A program made the position numbers and the translations under genes. DNA of 64,000 nucleotides from Bacilli bacterium (lineage in GTDB: Bacteria > Bacillota_I > Bacilli_A > ML615J-28 > CAG-313). The stretch lies in contig JAGBDV010000007.1 of NCBI GenBank assembly GCA_017937305.1, positions 20,030 to 84,029 on the forward strand, written 5' to 3'. This document shows, piece after piece, positions 25,620 through 35,079 of this stretch; positions within the stretch are counted from its first letter, which is position 1, and each line of letters starts with the position of its first letter. The notes under the pieces are model-generated. The model had not been told where the DNA came from, ran no database searches, and worked only from the letters and a program-made list of their open reading frames with translations.

Positions 25620-27023
25620 ATGAAAAAATCTTTTTTCTGGTTAATAATATGTTGTTCATTTTGTTTATTCCTATGTTCTTGTTCTAAACAAAGGGTTTTA
25701 TATGTATTAGAGAATGTTATAATATATGAAACAAAAATTGATTCAGAAGATAATGTTGATTTTTTTGATTGGATATATATTGAAGATTATTATCAACTTA
25801 AGTTTTCTGATCATCATTTCTATCAGTATGATACTGTTAATTGTGCTTCATTAGTAAAAGTAAAGTGGACTAAAACTGATAGTGGTAATACATTAAATAT
25901 GACGGGAGAGGTTTTAAGTGTTCTGCGAGCTAACACTTTTGATTGCTATAACTATAACTCTAATGATGATTCATTATTAATTTCAGGTATTCTTTATAGT
26001 AAAGAACAAACGCTTACTTATCCGACAACAGCATATTCATTTGATAATAATACTATAAAAAAAATTAATAAGTTTTCGTTTGTAGATTTTGAAAAACTTG
26101 AATTTAAAAATACACCAGGAATTATTGGTACATCACCTGATATTGAAAAAGTAAGAGATGCGAATCAATTTTATTATTTAAATAATAAAATCTCTAGAGT
26201 CGTTATTCCTGAGCAATATACAATTGATAAACCATTGACTAACTATATTTTTTCTGACTCTGATTTGGTAGATGAAATTATATTTGAAGGTTATGTTAAT
26301 AAAATAAATCCACTTGCTTTTTCAAATTTGAATCTTAATAGGATAGTTTTTAATAATGATATTAATGAAGTTGATTATTTAGGATTCAATAAAATAAAAG
26401 GGGATATTATATTAACAGGAAATGTAACTAATTATAATGATTACTCTTTTAATGTATCAGGTAAAATATTAAGTAATGAAGATAACATTACACAAATTAA
26501 TTATAATATATTTAAATATAATGATGAAGAGTGTTTGTGTACTACGTTAATAGATTTTATCGTCATAACTAACCAATATAATGATATTAATCAAGGTATT
26601 AATATAAAATTTAAAAGTATGTATAGATTTGATTCTTATGATTATAACCTTTCTGTTAAATGTAGTATAGATGAAGGAGAACTTATTACAATTTTTGAAA
26701 ATGAAAGATTTACTAAAGATCCAGAAAATTATAATTATTCAAAGGAATCATTTGAATCGAAACATTTTAATTCAATTCATACTATTAAACTATATGAGTT
26801 AGATGAATTAGAAGAATATATTATTCCTTTAGAAAGTCTTTCTAATAATATTGGAACAATAAAAATATATTACGACTTAAAGGATGAATTTTTTCCTCAT
26901 GATGAAAAAGAATTAAATCAATATTGTAGATATGAAATGATATATAATTATGAAATTATAGATGATAATATTATTTTATATTTTGTGAAGTCATCGTTTA
27001 AAGAACATATTTTGATTGATTAA
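25620..27023 (+). CDS. surface lipoprotein with BspA-like leucine-rich repeats
   Basis: 467 residues. The signal peptide ends in lipobox CSCS (Cys at about 20), so it is lipid-anchored. Residues about 170-300 carry loose leucine-rich-like turns such as VVIPEQYTIDKPL, INPLAFSNLNLNRIVFNN and DYSFNVSGKI, resembling BspA-type repeats, which often mediate binding. The remainder is not recognised. AAAGGTGG lies just upstream, 10 bases after the peptidase stop, so it is co-transcribed and probably acts with it at the surface. Confidence 0.65.
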   Translation: MKKSFFWLIICCSFCLFLCSCSKQRVLYVLENVIIYETKIDSEDNVDFFDWIYIEDYYQLKFSDHHFYQYDTVNCASLVKVKWTKTDSGNTLNMTGEVLSVLRANTFDCYNYNSNDDSLLISGILYSKEQTLTYPTTAYSFDNNTIKKINKFSFVDFEKLEFKNTPGIIGTSPDIEKVRDANQFYYLNNKISRVVIPEQYTIDKPLTNYIFSDSDLVDEIIFEGYVNKINPLAFSNLNLNRIVFNNDINEVDYLGFNKIKGDIILTGNVTNYNDYSFNVSGKILSNEDNITQINYNIFKYNDEECLCTTLIDFIVITNQYNDINQGINIKFKSMYRFDSYDYNLSVKCSIDEGELITIFENERFTKDPENYNYSKESFESKHFNSIHTIKLYELDELEEYIIPLESLSNNIGTIKIYYDLKDEFFPHDEKELNQYCRYEMIYNYEIIDDNIILYFVKSSFKEHILID

Positions 27024-27028
27024 ATAAC

Positions 27029-27066
27029 AAAAATAGCAATAGTAACTTACTATTGCTATTTTATGT
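27029..27066 (+). terminator. intrinsic terminator after the lipoprotein gene
   Basis: A long stem around AATAGCAATAGTAA and its complement (27030-27062), followed by TTTTATG. Confidence 0.88.
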
Positions 27067-27147
27067 TTTAAAATAATCGTTTATGAAACGATTATTTGTA
27101 ATACATTCTAATTTATGGTATAATATATTTAATTGGAGGATTTAAGT

Positions 27148-28875
27148 ATGAGAAAATTATTTAAGTACTTTAAATCATATATTAAGGAAACAATTTTAGC
27201 TCCATTATTTAAATTATTAGAAGCACTTCTAGAGTTATTTATACCTTTAGTTGTTGCATCGATTATTGATAATGGGATTGGATTATCTGATAAGTCATAT
27301 GTGATTAAGATGATCATTGTAATGATATCATGTGGGATTGTAGGACTTATTTTATCTGTTCTTGGGCAATATTTTGCTGCAAGAACTGCGGTAGGATTTA
27401 GTACTAAGTTAAGATATGATTTATTTAAAAAAATAGAAGGATTGTCATTTAGTGATATTGATAATTTAGGTACTTCTAGTATTATTACAAGAATGACATC
27501 AGATGTTAATCAAGTTCAAACAGGGATTAATTTGACGCTTAGATTATTCTTAAGATCACCTTTTGTTGTATTTGGAGCAGCCATCATGGCTTATTTAATA
27601 GATCCAAGTATATCTAGTATTTTCTTTATTAGTATTTTTGTTTTATCAGTTGTTGTATTTGGTATAATGCTTCTTACAATGCCACTACATAGACGTGTTC
27701 AAGAAAACTTAGATGGTGTTTTATCACAAACTAAGGAGAATTTAAGTGGTGTACGTGTTATTAGAGCTTTTACTAGTGAGACTGAGGAAATTGAAAAATA
27801 TTCTACTTCAATTAAAAAGTTAGAGCGCTCACAAAATAAAGTAGGTAATATTTCAAATTTATTAAATCCACTTACTTTCATTATTGTAAATACTGCTATT
27901 ATTATTCTTATTTATGCGGGTGCTTTAAAGGTTGATAGTGGAATGCTTACTCAAGGTGAAGTTATTGCGTTATACAACTATATGTCTCAAATTTTAGTAG
28001 AGTTAATTAAACTTGCAAGTTTAATTATTACAATGACAAAATCTGTATCTTGTGGAAAGCGAATTTCTAAAATTATTGAAATGGATACGACTTGTTTTAT
28101 TGATAAAGACAACAACACTATTAGTGATAAATATATCAGTTATCAAAATGTTTCAATGAAATATAAATCATCAAGTCAAGAATCTCTTGAAAACATTTCT
28201 TTTGATGTAGAAAAAGGTGAAACGATTGGTATTATTGGTGGTACTGGTAGTGGTAAGAGTAGTTTAATTAGTTTATTATTAAGGTTCTATGATGTATCAA
28301 ATGGTTGTGTTTATTTTAATCATTTACCAATTGAATCATATCATCCAAAAGAGTTAAGAGATAAAATTAGTATTGTATTACAAAAGTCTGTTTTATTTAA
28401 AGGTACTATTCGTGATAATATTAGATGGGGTAAAAAAGATGCTACTGATGAGGAAATTATTAAAGCTTTAGAGATTGCTCAAGGATTAGATATTTTATCT
28501 AAAAAAGATGAAGGATTAAATTCTTTCGTTTCTCAAGGTGGTAAGAATTTTTCTGGTGGACAACGTCAGCGTCTTGCACTTGCACGTGCAATTGTAAAAC
28601 GACCTGAAGTTTTAATTTTAGATGATTCTGCAAGTGCACTTGATTTTGCAACAGATGCAGCTTTAAGAAAAGCTATTAAAAACCTTGATTATAATCCAAC
28701 AGTATTTATTGTTTCTCAGCGCACAGCTTCAATTCAAAATGCTGATAAAATATTAGTACTTGATGATGGGTGCTTAGTTGGTATGGGTACACATGAAGAA
28801 TTATTAAGCAGTAATGCTGTTTATCAAGAGATTTATTATTCTCAATTTAAGAAGGAGGATAATAAAGATGAATAA
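27148..28875 (+). CDS. heterodimeric ABC exporter, subunit 1 (degenerate catalytic site)
   Basis: 575 residues: six membrane segments at about 15-310 and an ATPase domain at about 330-575. Walker A is GGTGSGKSS and the signature FSGGQRQRLALARA is intact. The Walker B end is LILDDSASALD, so the catalytic Glu is Asp, and the H-loop reads VSQRTAS, so its His is Gln. This is the typical defective site of heterodimeric exporters. ATG 27148 follows GGAGG; an in-frame TTG at 27133 lies in that site. It is paired with the next gene; the cargo, perhaps a drug, lipid or peptide, is unknown. Confidence 0.92.
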   Translation: MRKLFKYFKSYIKETILAPLFKLLEALLELFIPLVVASIIDNGIGLSDKSYVIKMIIVMISCGIVGLILSVLGQYFAARTAVGFSTKLRYDLFKKIEGLSFSDIDNLGTSSIITRMTSDVNQVQTGINLTLRLFLRSPFVVFGAAIMAYLIDPSISSIFFISIFVLSVVVFGIMLLTMPLHRRVQENLDGVLSQTKENLSGVRVIRAFTSETEEIEKYSTSIKKLERSQNKVGNISNLLNPLTFIIVNTAIIILIYAGALKVDSGMLTQGEVIALYNYMSQILVELIKLASLIITMTKSVSCGKRISKIIEMDTTCFIDKDNNTISDKYISYQNVSMKYKSSSQESLENISFDVEKGETIGIIGGTGSGKSSLISLLLRFYDVSNGCVYFNHLPIESYHPKELRDKISIVLQKSVLFKGTIRDNIRWGKKDATDEEIIKALEIAQGLDILSKKDEGLNSFVSQGGKNFSGGQRQRLALARAIVKRPEVLILDDSASALDFATDAALRKAIKNLDYNPTVFIVSQRTASIQNADKILVLDDGCLVGMGTHEELLSSNAVYQEIYYSQFKKEDNKDE

Positions 28876-30613
28876 AAGTGTTATTAAAAAATTATTCAAA
28901 TATTTAAATAAGAATATTATTAGTTTAAGTATTACTTTGGTTCTTGCAATAGTTTCTGTAGTTCTTACGATTTATGTTCCAATTTTATTTGGTAATGCGA
29001 TTGATTTAATTATTGATAAAGGTAATGTAAATTTTGGTGGGTTAAAAGATATTTTATTTAATATTTTTATAATAATAATTATTATTGGTATTTTACAATG
29101 GTTAATGATGACAATTAATAACTATGTTGCTTATCGAATTAATAAAAGAATTAGATATGAAAGTTTTGTAAAAATACAAAAGTTACCGTTAAAGTATTTA
29201 GATGCTCATTCTCATGGAGAAATGGTTAGTATTATTATTAATGATACTGATCAATTCACTGAAGGTTTACTTTTAGGGCTTACTCAAGCATTTTCTAGTG
29301 TTGTAACGATTATTGGTACTATTTGTTTTATGATTTATATAAACTGGATTATTGCAGTAGTTGTTGTGGTTGTTACACCGCTTTCTTTATTTGTTGCTAA
29401 ATTTATTTCTTCTAAAACTTATTCAATGTTTAAAACTCAATCAGAAATTAGAGCTGTTCAAACTGGTTTTATTGACGAAATGATAAGCAACTTAAAAGTA
29501 GTAAAAGCTTATAATCATGAAGAAGAAAATATTATTAAGTTTAATGAGATTAATAATAAATTAGAAAAGTGTTCTTTAAAAGCTACATTTTTTTCTTCCT
29601 TAACTAATCCATGTACAAGATTTGTAAATTCTGTAGTTTATGCGCTTGTTGCATTATTTGGTGCATTATTTGTAATTAATCCATTTAGTAGTGCTCTTTC
29701 ATTAACTGTGGGTAGTCTTTCAAGTTTCTTAAGTTATGCTAATCAATATACTAAACCTTTTAATGAAATATCTAGTGTGATTACTGAACTTCAAAATGCT
29801 TTTGCATGTGCGACTAGAGTATTTAATTTACTAGATGAAGAAGAAGAAATATCTGATAAAGATAATATAGTATTAACTGAAGTAGTTGGTAATGTTAAAT
29901 TAGATCATGTATATTTTTCATATAAAGATGATCAAAAATTAATTGAAGATTTTAATCTTGTAGTTAAACCTGGTATGAAAGTGGCAATTGTTGGTCCTAC
30001 TGGGTGTGGTAAAACAACTTTAATTAATCTACTTATGAGATTTTATGATACCGTTAGTGGAGAAATTAGATTAGAAAATAAATCTATTAAAGATGTTACA
30101 AGAATGAGTCTTAGAGATTCTTATGGAATGGTACTTCAAGATACTTGGATTAAATGTGCAAGTGTAAAAGAAAATATATCACTTGGTAAACCTGATGCGA
30201 GTATGGAAGAAATAATTGATGCTTGTAAAAAAGCACATTGTCATAGTTTTATAAAACGTCTTCCTAATGGGTATGATACAATCCTTTCTGATGAAGGATT
30301 ACTATCTGTAGGACAAAAGCAGTTATTATGTATAGCACGTATTATGCTTTGTCTTCCTCCAATGCTAATCCTAGATGAAGCTACATCTTCAATCGATACA
30401 AGAACGGAAATTAAAATTCAAGAAGCTTTTAATACTTTAATGAAAGGTAAAACAACATTTATTGTTGCACATAGATTATCAACTATTAAAGAAGCTGATA
30501 TAATATTAGTAATGAATAATGGTAATGTTATTGAAACTGGTACTCATGAAGAGTTATTAGAAAAACAAGGTTTCTATGCTAACTTATATAATTCACAGTT
30601 TGTTAAGTATTAG
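28868..30613 (+). CDS. heterodimeric ABC exporter, subunit 2 (catalytic)
   Basis: 581 residues, six membrane segments then an ATPase domain at about 345-575. Walker A GPTGCGKTT, Walker B LILDEATSSIDT with the catalytic Glu and H-loop VAHRLST are intact, but the signature is LSVGQKQLLCIAR rather than LSGGQ. This matches the partner: subunit 2 supplies the working Walker B and H-loop while subunit 1 supplies the good signature. ATG 28868 overlaps the first gene by 8 bases, so they are made in equal amounts. Confidence 0.92.
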   Translation: MNKSVIKKLFKYLNKNIISLSITLVLAIVSVVLTIYVPILFGNAIDLIIDKGNVNFGGLKDILFNIFIIIIIIGILQWLMMTINNYVAYRINKRIRYESFVKIQKLPLKYLDAHSHGEMVSIIINDTDQFTEGLLLGLTQAFSSVVTIIGTICFMIYINWIIAVVVVVVTPLSLFVAKFISSKTYSMFKTQSEIRAVQTGFIDEMISNLKVVKAYNHEEENIIKFNEINNKLEKCSLKATFFSSLTNPCTRFVNSVVYALVALFGALFVINPFSSALSLTVGSLSSFLSYANQYTKPFNEISSVITELQNAFACATRVFNLLDEEEEISDKDNIVLTEVVGNVKLDHVYFSYKDDQKLIEDFNLVVKPGMKVAIVGPTGCGKTTLINLLMRFYDTVSGEIRLENKSIKDVTRMSLRDSYGMVLQDTWIKCASVKENISLGKPDASMEEIIDACKKAHCHSFIKRLPNGYDTILSDEGLLSVGQKQLLCIARIMLCLPPMLILDEATSSIDTRTEIKIQEAFNTLMKGKTTFIVAHRLSTIKEADIILVMNNGNVIETGTHEELLEKQGFYANLYNSQFVKY

Positions 30614-30620
30614 GTGATTT

Positions 30621-31772
30621 ATGGAAAAAAATGTATATGTTTATAAATGTAATAAGTATGATGAAGCATTAGTAGAACTTGCCTATCAAGAGATTTTAGT
30701 TAAACCAGGTCTTCTTGATTTTGTAAAAGAAGGTATGAAAGTAGGAATTAAGGTAAATTTAGTAGGAAACTTTAATCCTGATAAGGCTGCTACTACTCAT
30801 CCTATTTTAGTTAAAGTGTTATGCAAATTCTTAATCGAAAGAGGTGCTATCGTAACTATTGGTGATAGTCCAGGAGGATTATTTACAGAAGGAATATTAA
30901 GAAGTGCTTATAAAGGTGCTGGTCTTTCTGTTTGTGAAGAAGTAGGCGCTAAACTTAATTATGATGTTTCAACATCTAAAATTAAAGTTGATAAACAAGT
31001 AGTAAAAACATTAGATGTTTCAAATTGGTTATTAGAACAAGATGCTTTAATTAACTTCTCAAAACTTAAATCTCACGGAATGATGGCACTATCAGCTAGT
31101 GTTAAGAATATGTTTGGAATAGTACCTGGAGTATTAAAACCAGAATATCATTATCGCTATCCTAATCATGATGATTTTGCGAACATGTTAATAGATTTAA
31201 ATGAGGTATTTGAATGTAAACTTAATTTAGTAGATGCAGTAATCGGGATGGAAGGGAATGGTCCTACGCAAGGAACTCCAAGACTTATTGGATGTATTCT
31301 TGCATCAAGTGCTCCTTATCCTCTAGATGTCGTTTGTGCTAAATTAATCGATCTTAATATTGATAATGTATATACAATTACAGAATCGATTAAAAGAGGT
31401 AAAACTACTACATTTGATGAACTTATTATAAATGAATCAATTGATGATTTAATTATTAAAGATTATAAAAACATTTTACCAGGTAAAAGTATGGAGTTTT
31501 CTGAAAAGTTTAAAGGTCCAATTGGTAAAATAATAAATCCGATTATTGCAAAAGTATTAACGGTAAAACCTAAAGTTAAGAAAAAAGAATGTATCGGATG
31601 TAAGAAATGTGCAAATATTTGTCCAGTTAATGCAATTACAATGAAAGATAAAAAACCTATTATTAATAGGGACAAATGTATTAGATGTTTCTGTTGTCAG
31701 GAGTTTTGTCCTGTTGGAGCTATGAAAGCTCATAAAAATTTAATCGTAAAAGTACTTACTAAAAGTAAATAG
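30621..31772 (+). CDS. DUF362 protein with two 4Fe-4S clusters
   Basis: 383 residues. Residues about 1-280 are the DUF362 domain (GIKVNLVGNFNP, TIGDSPGG, SKLKSHGMMALSASVKNMFG). The C-terminus has two ferredoxin motifs, CIGCKKCANICP and CIRCFCCQEFCP, for two 4Fe-4S clusters. The family is found in anaerobes and its chemistry is unproven. Electron transfer is expected. It starts 8 bases after the exporter, so it could be in the same message. No signal peptide is seen. Confidence 0.87.
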   Translation: MEKNVYVYKCNKYDEALVELAYQEILVKPGLLDFVKEGMKVGIKVNLVGNFNPDKAATTHPILVKVLCKFLIERGAIVTIGDSPGGLFTEGILRSAYKGAGLSVCEEVGAKLNYDVSTSKIKVDKQVVKTLDVSNWLLEQDALINFSKLKSHGMMALSASVKNMFGIVPGVLKPEYHYRYPNHDDFANMLIDLNEVFECKLNLVDAVIGMEGNGPTQGTPRLIGCILASSAPYPLDVVCAKLIDLNIDNVYTITESIKRGKTTTFDELIINESIDDLIIKDYKNILPGKSMEFSEKFKGPIGKIINPIIAKVLTVKPKVKKKECIGCKKCANICPVNAITMKDKKPIINRDKCIRCFCCQEFCPVGAMKAHKNLIVKVLTKSK

Positions 31773-31779
31773 GTGGTTT

Positions 31780-32421
31780 ATGAAAAAAATAATTGTAATT
31801 ATATTTTTAATGGTCTGTTCATTATTTATTGCATCTTGTGATGTAAATAATAATAACAATCAAACGCAAGATCCTTCTTTAGATGGAATTGATATTTCTA
31901 AATATGAAATGCCACAAACTGATTTTTTAAATGATGGTCATACACTTACAAAATTAGAAGAAGTTATGAAGTTCATTATCTTAGAAGGGGAATTTTGTTA
32001 TGATAAGCATTTAAATTCAATTGGATATAAATATATTCTTGAAGAATCATATGATGAAGTTCTATATGCTTTTTATCATTTAAGTGAATTAAGAATAATT
32101 TATTTAACAACAGTTGGTAAAGTTGCACATACTTCATATTTTAAATTAAGTGATGATGAAGACTTTTCTATTTGTCACAAGATTCAATATTATTCAGGAC
32201 GTAGACAAGATTTTCTTGCTATAATGCCTTGTAAAAAAGAAGAATTTAATGCTTCTTACTTAGGAGAATATGAATTATATCGTGGATATAATACTCAAAC
32301 TAAAGAAGAAATAAATAAAAAAATTATTGAACAAAATTATAAAATTATGAATTTATTTAATAATTTAATTAAAGAAGAAGTAAATATTAGTTTATCTGAG
32401 TTTGGATTTAATATTGATTAA
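31780..32421 (+). CDS. lipoprotein of unknown function
   Basis: 213 residues. The signal peptide ends in lipobox IASC, so the protein is lipid-anchored outside the membrane. After an Asn-rich linker comes a mixed helical/beta region with no family that I recognise. GGTGG sits ahead of the ATG and the gene starts 8 bases after the DUF362 gene, so it belongs to that operon and is its last gene, followed by a terminator. Confidence 0.7.
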   Translation: MKKIIVIIFLMVCSLFIASCDVNNNNNQTQDPSLDGIDISKYEMPQTDFLNDGHTLTKLEEVMKFIILEGEFCYDKHLNSIGYKYILEESYDEVLYAFYHLSELRIIYLTTVGKVAHTSYFKLSDDEDFSICHKIQYYSGRRQDFLAIMPCKKEEFNASYLGEYELYRGYNTQTKEEINKKIIEQNYKIMNLFNNLIKEEVNISLSEFGFNID

Positions 32422-32426
32422 TATAA

Positions 32427-32470
32427 AAATCTCTATATTTGAATAATCAAATATAGGGATTTCTTTTTTA
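32427..32470 (+). terminator. intrinsic terminator after the lipoprotein gene
   Basis: AAATCTCTATATTTGA (32427-32442) pairs with its complement from 32447, with one wobble/mismatch, then CTTTTTT. Confidence 0.9.
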
Positions 32471-32502
32471 CTAAAAAAACACCTTTAAATCTAAAAATAG
32501 TG

Positions 32503-32508
32503 TATAAT
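32503..32508 (+). promoter_or_regulatory. -10 box placed for a leaderless message
   Basis: TATAAT lies only 6 bases before ATG 32515, so transcription should begin at or next to the start codon. There is no purine-rich ribosome site. The -35 is weak. Confidence 0.55.
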
Positions 32509-32514
32509 ATTCAT

Positions 32515-32829
32515 ATGAAAAAAGAAGTATTTTTAAAGTTATTTTATATAGAAGACAGTATCGTAAAAAGCATTAAGTTTATTAATGATGAATTAATATT
32601 AGAATTAATAACATCAGTAAATAGTTTTGCAATGGGAAATAATATTCGTGAGAATGAATTTAATGATTGTGAAAATATTTATGTATTTAAAAAGGTAAAA
32701 TATATTGATGTAGATAAATTCATAAAATTAAAAAATATTTATCATACATCAATTGTTAATAATCTTGTATGTTTTGATACAAATATTGGTTATATGTATT
32801 TTGATTTTGATGAAGTAATTATTAAGTAG
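32515..32829 (+). CDS. hypothetical protein, probably leaderless
   Basis: 104 residues, rich in Ile, Asn and Asp, no signal or membrane segment. I recognise no family. ATG 32515 is the first in-frame ATG; a GTG at 32500 lies in the promoter box. A DUF5662 gene follows 8 bases downstream and is likely co-transcribed. Confidence 0.6.
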   Translation: MKKEVFLKLFYIEDSIVKSIKFINDELILELITSVNSFAMGNNIRENEFNDCENIYVFKKVKYIDVDKFIKLKNIYHTSIVNNLVCFDTNIGYMYFDFDEVIIK

Positions 32830-32837
32830 AGGTAAAA

Positions 32838-33371
32838 ATGAAATTTATTAATTTTTTTAAACATTTGCATACGGTGAATAAACACAGATTTAAAGTATTT
32901 ATTCATTGTGCTAAAGCTGGAATTTTTTTTCAAGGCTTAGTTCATGATTTATCTAAATATCATCCGACAGAGTTTTTGGTAGGAGTAAAATACTATCAAG
33001 GAACTCGTAGTCCTAATGATGCTGAAAGAGAAGAAAAGGGAATGTCTACAGCTTGGATTCATCATAAAGGGAGAAACAAACATCATTTTGAATACTGGAA
33101 TGATTTAGATATGAAAGATCATGTTTATAAATCTGTAAAGATGCCGATTAAATATGTAAAAGAAATGTTTTGCGATCGTATCGCAGCATGTAAAATATAT
33201 TTAAAGAAAAGTTATACTGATTCTTCAGCCCTTGATTATTATATTAAAAAAAGAGCTAAAGATTTAATGCATCCTGAGACAGCTAAATTATTAGAAGAAT
33301 GGTTAAGATTTTTATCTATTAATGGAGAAAAACAAACATTTAAAATGATTAGAAAAGAGAAGAATTACTAG
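32838..33371 (+). CDS. DUF5662 family protein
   Basis: 177 residues. The family signature is clear: FFKHLHTVNKHRFKVFIHCAKAG, then LVHDLSKYHPTEF with an HD pair, WIHHKGRNKHHFEYWND, and FCDRIAACKIYL. The His/Asp-rich pattern suggests an HD-like metal hydrolase fold, but the family has no known reaction. It is common in gut Bacillota and related phages. Weak AGAGG serves the ATG. Confidence 0.85.
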   Translation: MKFINFFKHLHTVNKHRFKVFIHCAKAGIFFQGLVHDLSKYHPTEFLVGVKYYQGTRSPNDAEREEKGMSTAWIHHKGRNKHHFEYWNDLDMKDHVYKSVKMPIKYVKEMFCDRIAACKIYLKKSYTDSSALDYYIKKRAKDLMHPETAKLLEEWLRFLSINGEKQTFKMIRKEKNY

Positions 33372-33380
33372 GAGGTAAAA

Positions 33381-34352
33381 ATGAGCCTATTTAAAAAGAA
33401 AACTAGAATGATGCAGCAACATGAACTTAAACAAATAGGTAATGGAGATGCTGAAAGTAGGTTAATAAAAAAAGAAAACAAAAGAATATGGATTACAATT
33501 GGTATTGCATCATTTACTATACTTGTAATTATTGTTACTAGTTGTATTATTGATATTTATGAAAAAGCGTATAATATTAATGAGTATTTTGGATATGGGG
33601 TATTAGCAGTACTTCTTTTACTTATTTTATTCTTTATTATTATTCCATTAATAAAAGTGCTATGTGCTCCTACTTTTACGCTTGATGCGAGTAAAAATGA
33701 TGAACATTTATCAAGAAAAAGATTTAGAACTTTAAAGAGTGTTGCTAAAAACATTGTTAAAGGAAAAAATAGTGTTCCCGATAATGTAAAACAATGTTTA
33801 ATGGATTCTCTTAATGACAGATATCAATTAAGAGATGAATTAAATCTTGTATATGATAAATATATTAAAAAGGATATTAATAAAATTATTTGGGCGACTA
33901 GTGCTAAAGTAGCATGTTCAACAGGCGTATCTAAAAATAATACTTTTGATGCTGCTACTACAATTATTAGTAATGTTAGAATGATAATGCAAATTGTTAT
34001 TAAATGTGGGTATCGTCCTACTTATACAAAACTTGGAAAACTAATGTTTAAAGTATTTAGAAATGCATTAATTGCATATTCTATTGAATCATCTAATGTT
34101 GCTGAATGGTTAGTCAATGCATGTAGTAAGTTTTTTAAGGATTTACCTGCAATTGGAAAACCTATTGCAGCCATTATGGAAGGAGCTGCTAATGGTTTTT
34201 TAACTGCAAGAATTGGTGTAATTACAAGAAAATATTTGTATAGTGAGTTTAAAATAAATAATAGTGGAAAAAATATAGAAGAAATAGAAACAGAAATTTA
34301 TCAAGAATCAATAAAAGAAGCTAAATTAATTATTGATGAAAGTGGGGCTTAA
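33381..34352 (+). CDS. DUF697 (YcjF-like) membrane protein
   Basis: 323 residues. A charged N-terminus is followed by two membrane segments at about 36-58 and 73-95. The second half (about 165-300) is DUF697-like: WATSAKVACSTGVSKNNTFD, IISNVRMIMQIVIKCGYRP, then AIMEGAANGFLTARIG. DUF697 proteins often go with dynamin-like or Era-type GTPases, but no GTPase lies beside this one. AGGAGG serves the ATG. It is the first gene of a three-gene membrane cassette. Confidence 0.7.
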   Translation: MSLFKKKTRMMQQHELKQIGNGDAESRLIKKENKRIWITIGIASFTILVIIVTSCIIDIYEKAYNINEYFGYGVLAVLLLLILFFIIIPLIKVLCAPTFTLDASKNDEHLSRKRFRTLKSVAKNIVKGKNSVPDNVKQCLMDSLNDRYQLRDELNLVYDKYIKKDINKIIWATSAKVACSTGVSKNNTFDAATTIISNVRMIMQIVIKCGYRPTYTKLGKLMFKVFRNALIAYSIESSNVAEWLVNACSKFFKDLPAIGKPIAAIMEGAANGFLTARIGVITRKYLYSEFKINNSGKNIEEIETEIYQESIKEAKLIIDESGA

Positions 34353-34353
34353 G

Positions 34354-35079
34354 ATGTTTCTTTTAAATTTTAAAGAATTACTTTCCTCAACAATATACAA
34401 AGTATTAATTTTTATAGGTGGTATTATTATAGGAATACTACTTGTATTATTAATTTATTTAATAATATCACTAATTCATAAAAGTTCTAAATTAAAGAAA
34501 AATAGAAATAATATTATTAATTTACCAGTAACAGAACCAAAGGAAATTGTAGATAAATATAAACAAATATATCTTACTAATTATTCATCTAAACTTTTTT
34601 CAATTAGATTATCAGGTTTAAAAGAAATAGCTCTTCCATTAATTAAAGATATTGCTGGATCATATTATCCATCATCTAAAGATCCTTTATTAGAAGTTAG
34701 TTTTGAGAATTTATTAAAATTAACTAATAGAGTTGTTGATAAAGTAGAAAATATGGTAAATGAAATAATAAATAGTTCTATTTTTAAGATTGCATGGACA
34801 TCTTATGCAGGAGCTAAAAATATTGTAGGTTTTTTTAAGGGCTTATTTAAGAAGGAAAAAGAAGATTATTTATCTATTAATGTAAAAAAGTTAAAGATAT
34901 CATTCATTGTTGAACAGTTAGATAATATGAAGAATAAACCCAAAAAGGAAATATTATCTGATGACAAAAAATATTTTATATTAGATGATTTCATTAATAA
35001 TAAAGCATTATCTTTAATTGATCAAATAGCTTTAGAAGCAACTATCGTATATAGTAATTCAGGAGGAGTAGAACTATGA
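34354..35079 (+). CDS. membrane protein of the DUF697-linked cassette (copy 1)
   Basis: 241 residues with one strong membrane segment at about 18-40. ATG 34354 (one base after the previous stop) is preferred to an in-frame TTG at 34333. The cytoplasmic part holds IAGSYYPSSKDPLLEVSFEN, which closely resembles IYYPESKNPIYELTIEE in the next gene; both resemble the membrane-proximal part of YfjP/YeeR-type GTPases. The family is otherwise unknown. It overlaps the next gene by 4 bases. Confidence 0.6.
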   Translation: MFLLNFKELLSSTIYKVLIFIGGIIIGILLVLLIYLIISLIHKSSKLKKNRNNIINLPVTEPKEIVDKYKQIYLTNYSSKLFSIRLSGLKEIALPLIKDIAGSYYPSSKDPLLEVSFENLLKLTNRVVDKVENMVNEIINSSIFKIAWTSYAGAKNIVGFFKGLFKKEKEDYLSINVKKLKISFIVEQLDNMKNKPKKEILSDDKKYFILDDFINNKALSLIDQIALEATIVYSNSGGVEL

